From Hymenobacter rubripertinctus (lineage in GTDB: Bacteria; Bacteroidota; Bacteroidia; Cytophagales; Hymenobacteraceae), in NCBI RefSeq assembly GCF_003583925.1, contig NZ_QYCN01000020.1:1-33657 (forward strand): a stretch of 33,657 bases of DNA, read 5' to 3'. Under the pieces are notes generated by a model. The model saw nothing but the letters and a program-made list of their open reading frames with translations, did no database searches and was not told the DNA's origin. A program made the position numbers and the translations under genes. The number at the start of each line of letters is the position of its first letter. The first letter of the stretch is position 1. Shown here piece by piece: positions 33,258-33,657 of the stretch.

Positions 33258-33657
33258 CTACGCCATAGCCCGCACCAGCACCCGGCGCAGCGGGGGCCAC
33301 TGGGCGGCCCGGAACGCACCTTCGACCAGCCAGGGGGCGCGGGCCAGCAGGCGCATGAGGCGGTAGCGGCGGGCCAGGTCGCGGCCCAGGCGGCGCTGCA
33401 CGGCGGCGGCGTAGGGCGCGAGGGACTCGGGGCCGAAGGTGTTGGCGGCGCAGCAGCGGGCGGCGTGCTCGGCGGCCAGCAGCCCACTGATAACGGCCGT
33501 ATCGATGCCGTGGCCCTGCAAGGGGTCGATGAGGGCGGCCGCGTCGCCGCAGAGCAGGGCGCGGGGGCCGGTGAGGGGCCGGCTGGAGCCACCCAGCGGC
33601 AGGCCGAAGCCCTGGATGGGCGTGAGCTGGCGGGCCTGGGTGAAGCGCGGCACCAGG
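33258..33657 (-). CDS. FAD-dependent oxidoreductase (geranylgeranyl reductase-like), C-terminal part
   Basis: Only the last ~131 residues are in the window; the 5' end lies beyond base 33657. The visible part contains the conserved second FAD-binding motif ALLCGDAAALIDPLQGHGIDTAVISGLLAAEHAA, typical of the geranylgeranyl reductase/p-hydroxybenzoate hydroxylase superfamily (NAD(P)/FAD-dependent oxidoreductases). It is followed by an arginine-rich helical tail (LGRDLARRYRLMRLLARAPWLVEGAF). The GD-AA-x-x-DPLxGxGI form fits the geranylgeranyl reductase branch (menaquinone, carotenoid or lipid chain reduction), but the substrate cannot be told from this fragment. Confidence 0.88.
   Translation of the reverse strand, partial: LVPRFTQARQLTPIQGFGLPLGGSSRPLTGPRALLCGDAAALIDPLQGHGIDTAVISGLLAAEHAARCCAANTFGPESLAPYAAAVQRRLGRDLARRYRLMRLLARAPWLVEGAFRAAQWPPLRRVLVRAMA

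Noticed and set aside
1..33657. tRNA or rRNA genes
   Set aside because: I saw no cloverleaf with a T-loop GTTCGA pattern and no rRNA-like sequence; a short tRNA could still be missed by eye.

Overview
The window looks like chromosome of a high-GC Bacteroidota bacterium, most probably Hymenobacter or a close relative. Evidence: a SusC/SusD pair, a lone GH3-family protein, a two-gene methylmalonyl-CoA mutase, prfB with the classical +1 frameshift, promoter-like TAnnTTTG boxes instead of sigma70 hexamers, weak Shine-Dalgarno signals at starts, and coding DNA that is strongly GC-rich. The taxon is inferred from gene content and style, not from a marker comparison.

Layout. 1-3082: a 7-bp tandem repeat, rnhB, a small disordered protein, a Nudix hydrolase and a PlsC-type acyltransferase. 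3083-3609: a gene-free block of REP-like hairpins and a 43-bp tandem repeat. 3610-10772 (all +): gatC, a 1018-residue membrane/TPR-like protein, a MacB/LolD-type ABC ATPase, a PduO-type cobalamin adenosyltransferase, ilvE and frameshifted prfB. 10844-16957 (all -): SusD, SusC and GH3. 17137-18640 (+): two tandem OsmC paralogues and a small membrane protein. 18761-23821 (-): dnaA, a 5'-nucleotidase whose two domains are separate genes, and an outer-membrane beta-barrel protein. 23995-28059 (+): mutA and mutB, separated by a 157-bp AT-rich inverted-repeat element. 28060-31784: an accessory island. 31880-33657 (-): an ankyrin-repeat protein, about 900 bp of gene-poor DNA with a 41-bp tandem repeat, and the 3' end of a flavoprotein oxidoreductase.

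The island is the most interesting part. It consists of two consecutive units with the same architecture: a mutB 3' end, then cargo, then a member of one small uncharacterised family (called X here). Unit 1 is the real mutB end, an AT-rich DUF2806-like gene and X1. Unit 2 begins with a displaced second copy of the last 47 mutB codons (65 bp of it identical), followed by a tightly packed run: an AAA/ABC-type ATPase, a 136-residue protein with a PD-(D/E)XK-like nuclease pattern (ATGA overlap with the ATPase), and X2. No integrase or transposase is visible. I infer a cargo hotspot between mutB and X that has accumulated two alternative, probably defence-related, cargos by recombination in the shared flanks. 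The ATPase plus small nuclease pair is the best candidate here for an undescribed system.

Metabolic links: the cobalamin adenosyltransferase could supply AdoCbl to the MutAB mutase. RnhB, GatC, PrfB and DnaA are housekeeping proteins. SusCD, the beta-barrel protein, the exported 5'-nucleotidase parts and the acyltransferase concern the envelope.
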